A stretch of 14,818 nucleotides of DNA from Patescibacteria group bacterium (GTDB lineage Bacteria; Patescibacteriota; Microgenomatia; Daviesbacterales; UBA10151), in the NCBI GenBank assembly GCA_018816815.1, contig JAHIVD010000063.1, forward strand, positions 1 to 14,818, in the 5' to 3' direction. Positions 14,589-14,818 of the stretch are shown here, piece after piece; position 1 is the stretch's first letter; each line of letters starts with the position of its first letter. The position numbers and the translations under genes are program-made. Under the pieces are notes generated by a model, which saw nothing but the letters and a program-made list of their open reading frames with translations, did no database searches and was not told the origin of the DNA.

Positions 14589-14818
14589 ACGACTTATTCG
14601 ATTAGCAGTTTTTTTCTTAGGCCAAAAGATAAATCTGAGAATATCAATCAAGACACCAACTATTGTCACATTACCGCTAGTTTTAGGTTGTACTTGAGGT
14701 TGTGATTGAGAAGGTGAAGCATCTTTACAAGATAGAGTATTTTTCGATAAAGTTATTTTATTATGCTCAGCCTGCATTGCCTTAAGATCAACAATTTCCT
14801 GATCTTTCTCCTGCAGTG
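14568..14818 (-). CDS. C-terminal part of an unrecognised protein: polar helix, Ser/Gln/Pro linker, hydrophobic tail
   Basis: The frame is open from the right edge to a TAG at 14568, so the gene starts beyond the window; 82 codons are visible. It begins with a charged, helix-forming segment (LQEKDQEIVDLKAMQAEHNK) that could be the end of a coiled coil. A low-complexity linker with alternating Ser, Gln and Pro follows (DASPSQSQPQVQPKTSG). Then comes a hydrophobic stretch, NVTIVGVLIDILRFIFWP, and a basic tail (KKKTANRISRLNRF) that would stay in the cytoplasm. It may be a membrane-anchored or membrane-associated protein. An internal ATG at 14777 exists, but the upstream helix reads as the same protein. 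The function is unknown. Confidence 0.55.
   Translation of the reverse strand, partial: LQEKDQEIVDLKAMQAEHNKITLSKNTLSCKDASPSQSQPQVQPKTSGNVTIVGVLIDILRFIFWPKKKTANRISRLNRFTS

Noticed and set aside
1..14818. CRISPR array, tRNA, rRNA, transposase or prophage genes
   Set aside because: None seen on either strand; the only mobile elements supported are the two inteins.

Overview
The window is an AT-rich stretch of bacterial chromosome, densely packed with housekeeping genes. It probably comes from a Candidate Phyla Radiation (Patescibacteria) genome, possibly Microgenomates. This is inference. It rests on the tight packing (4-14 base start/stop overlaps and 20-21 base tail-to-tail overlaps), a very short delta-prime clamp-loader gene without a Walker A motif, a type IV pilus ATPase gene beside it, weak or absent Shine-Dalgarno sequences, and inteins in core genes. 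TGA ends the murD frame, so the TGA-as-glycine code of Gracilibacteria/Absconditabacteria is not indicated.

Layout, left to right. (1) The first 140 codons of a PilB/GspE-type ATPase on the minus strand run off the left edge. They are transcribed divergently from a short holB-like gene across only 25 bases. (2) After a 197-base gap comes gyrB, interrupted by a 432-residue intein that carries an HNH endonuclease. (3) murC follows gyrB. Its end overlaps the end of murI (glutamate racemase) on the minus strand. (4) Divergent from murI lies an operon: a histidine-phosphatase/MurD fusion, ddl (D-Ala-D-Ala ligase) and def (peptide deformylase). (5) gyrA has its own consensus TATAAT box and is interrupted by a 446-residue intein carrying a LAGLIDADG endonuclease. 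(6) A small two-helix membrane protein comes next. (7) The C-terminal end of an unrecognised minus-strand gene is cut by the right edge.

How the genes work together. MurI makes D-glutamate, MurC adds L-Ala and MurD adds D-Glu to the UDP-MurNAc peptide, and Ddl makes the terminal D-Ala-D-Ala. The middle of the window is therefore a soluble peptidoglycan-precursor cluster flanked by the two DNA gyrase genes. Both gyrase subunits must be protein-spliced before they can work. The GyrB intein splits the Toprim EGDSAGG motif, and the GyrA intein sits directly after the catalytic tyrosine.

Most notable for follow-up: the histidine-phosphatase/MurD fusion; both gyrase subunits carrying inteins of two different endonuclease classes in one locus; an array of about 17-22 residue repeats in the GyrB intein; two divergent intergenic regions (25 and 21 bases) whose -10 boxes suggest leaderless mRNAs on both strands; and terminator-like hairpins just upstream of both gyrase start codons.
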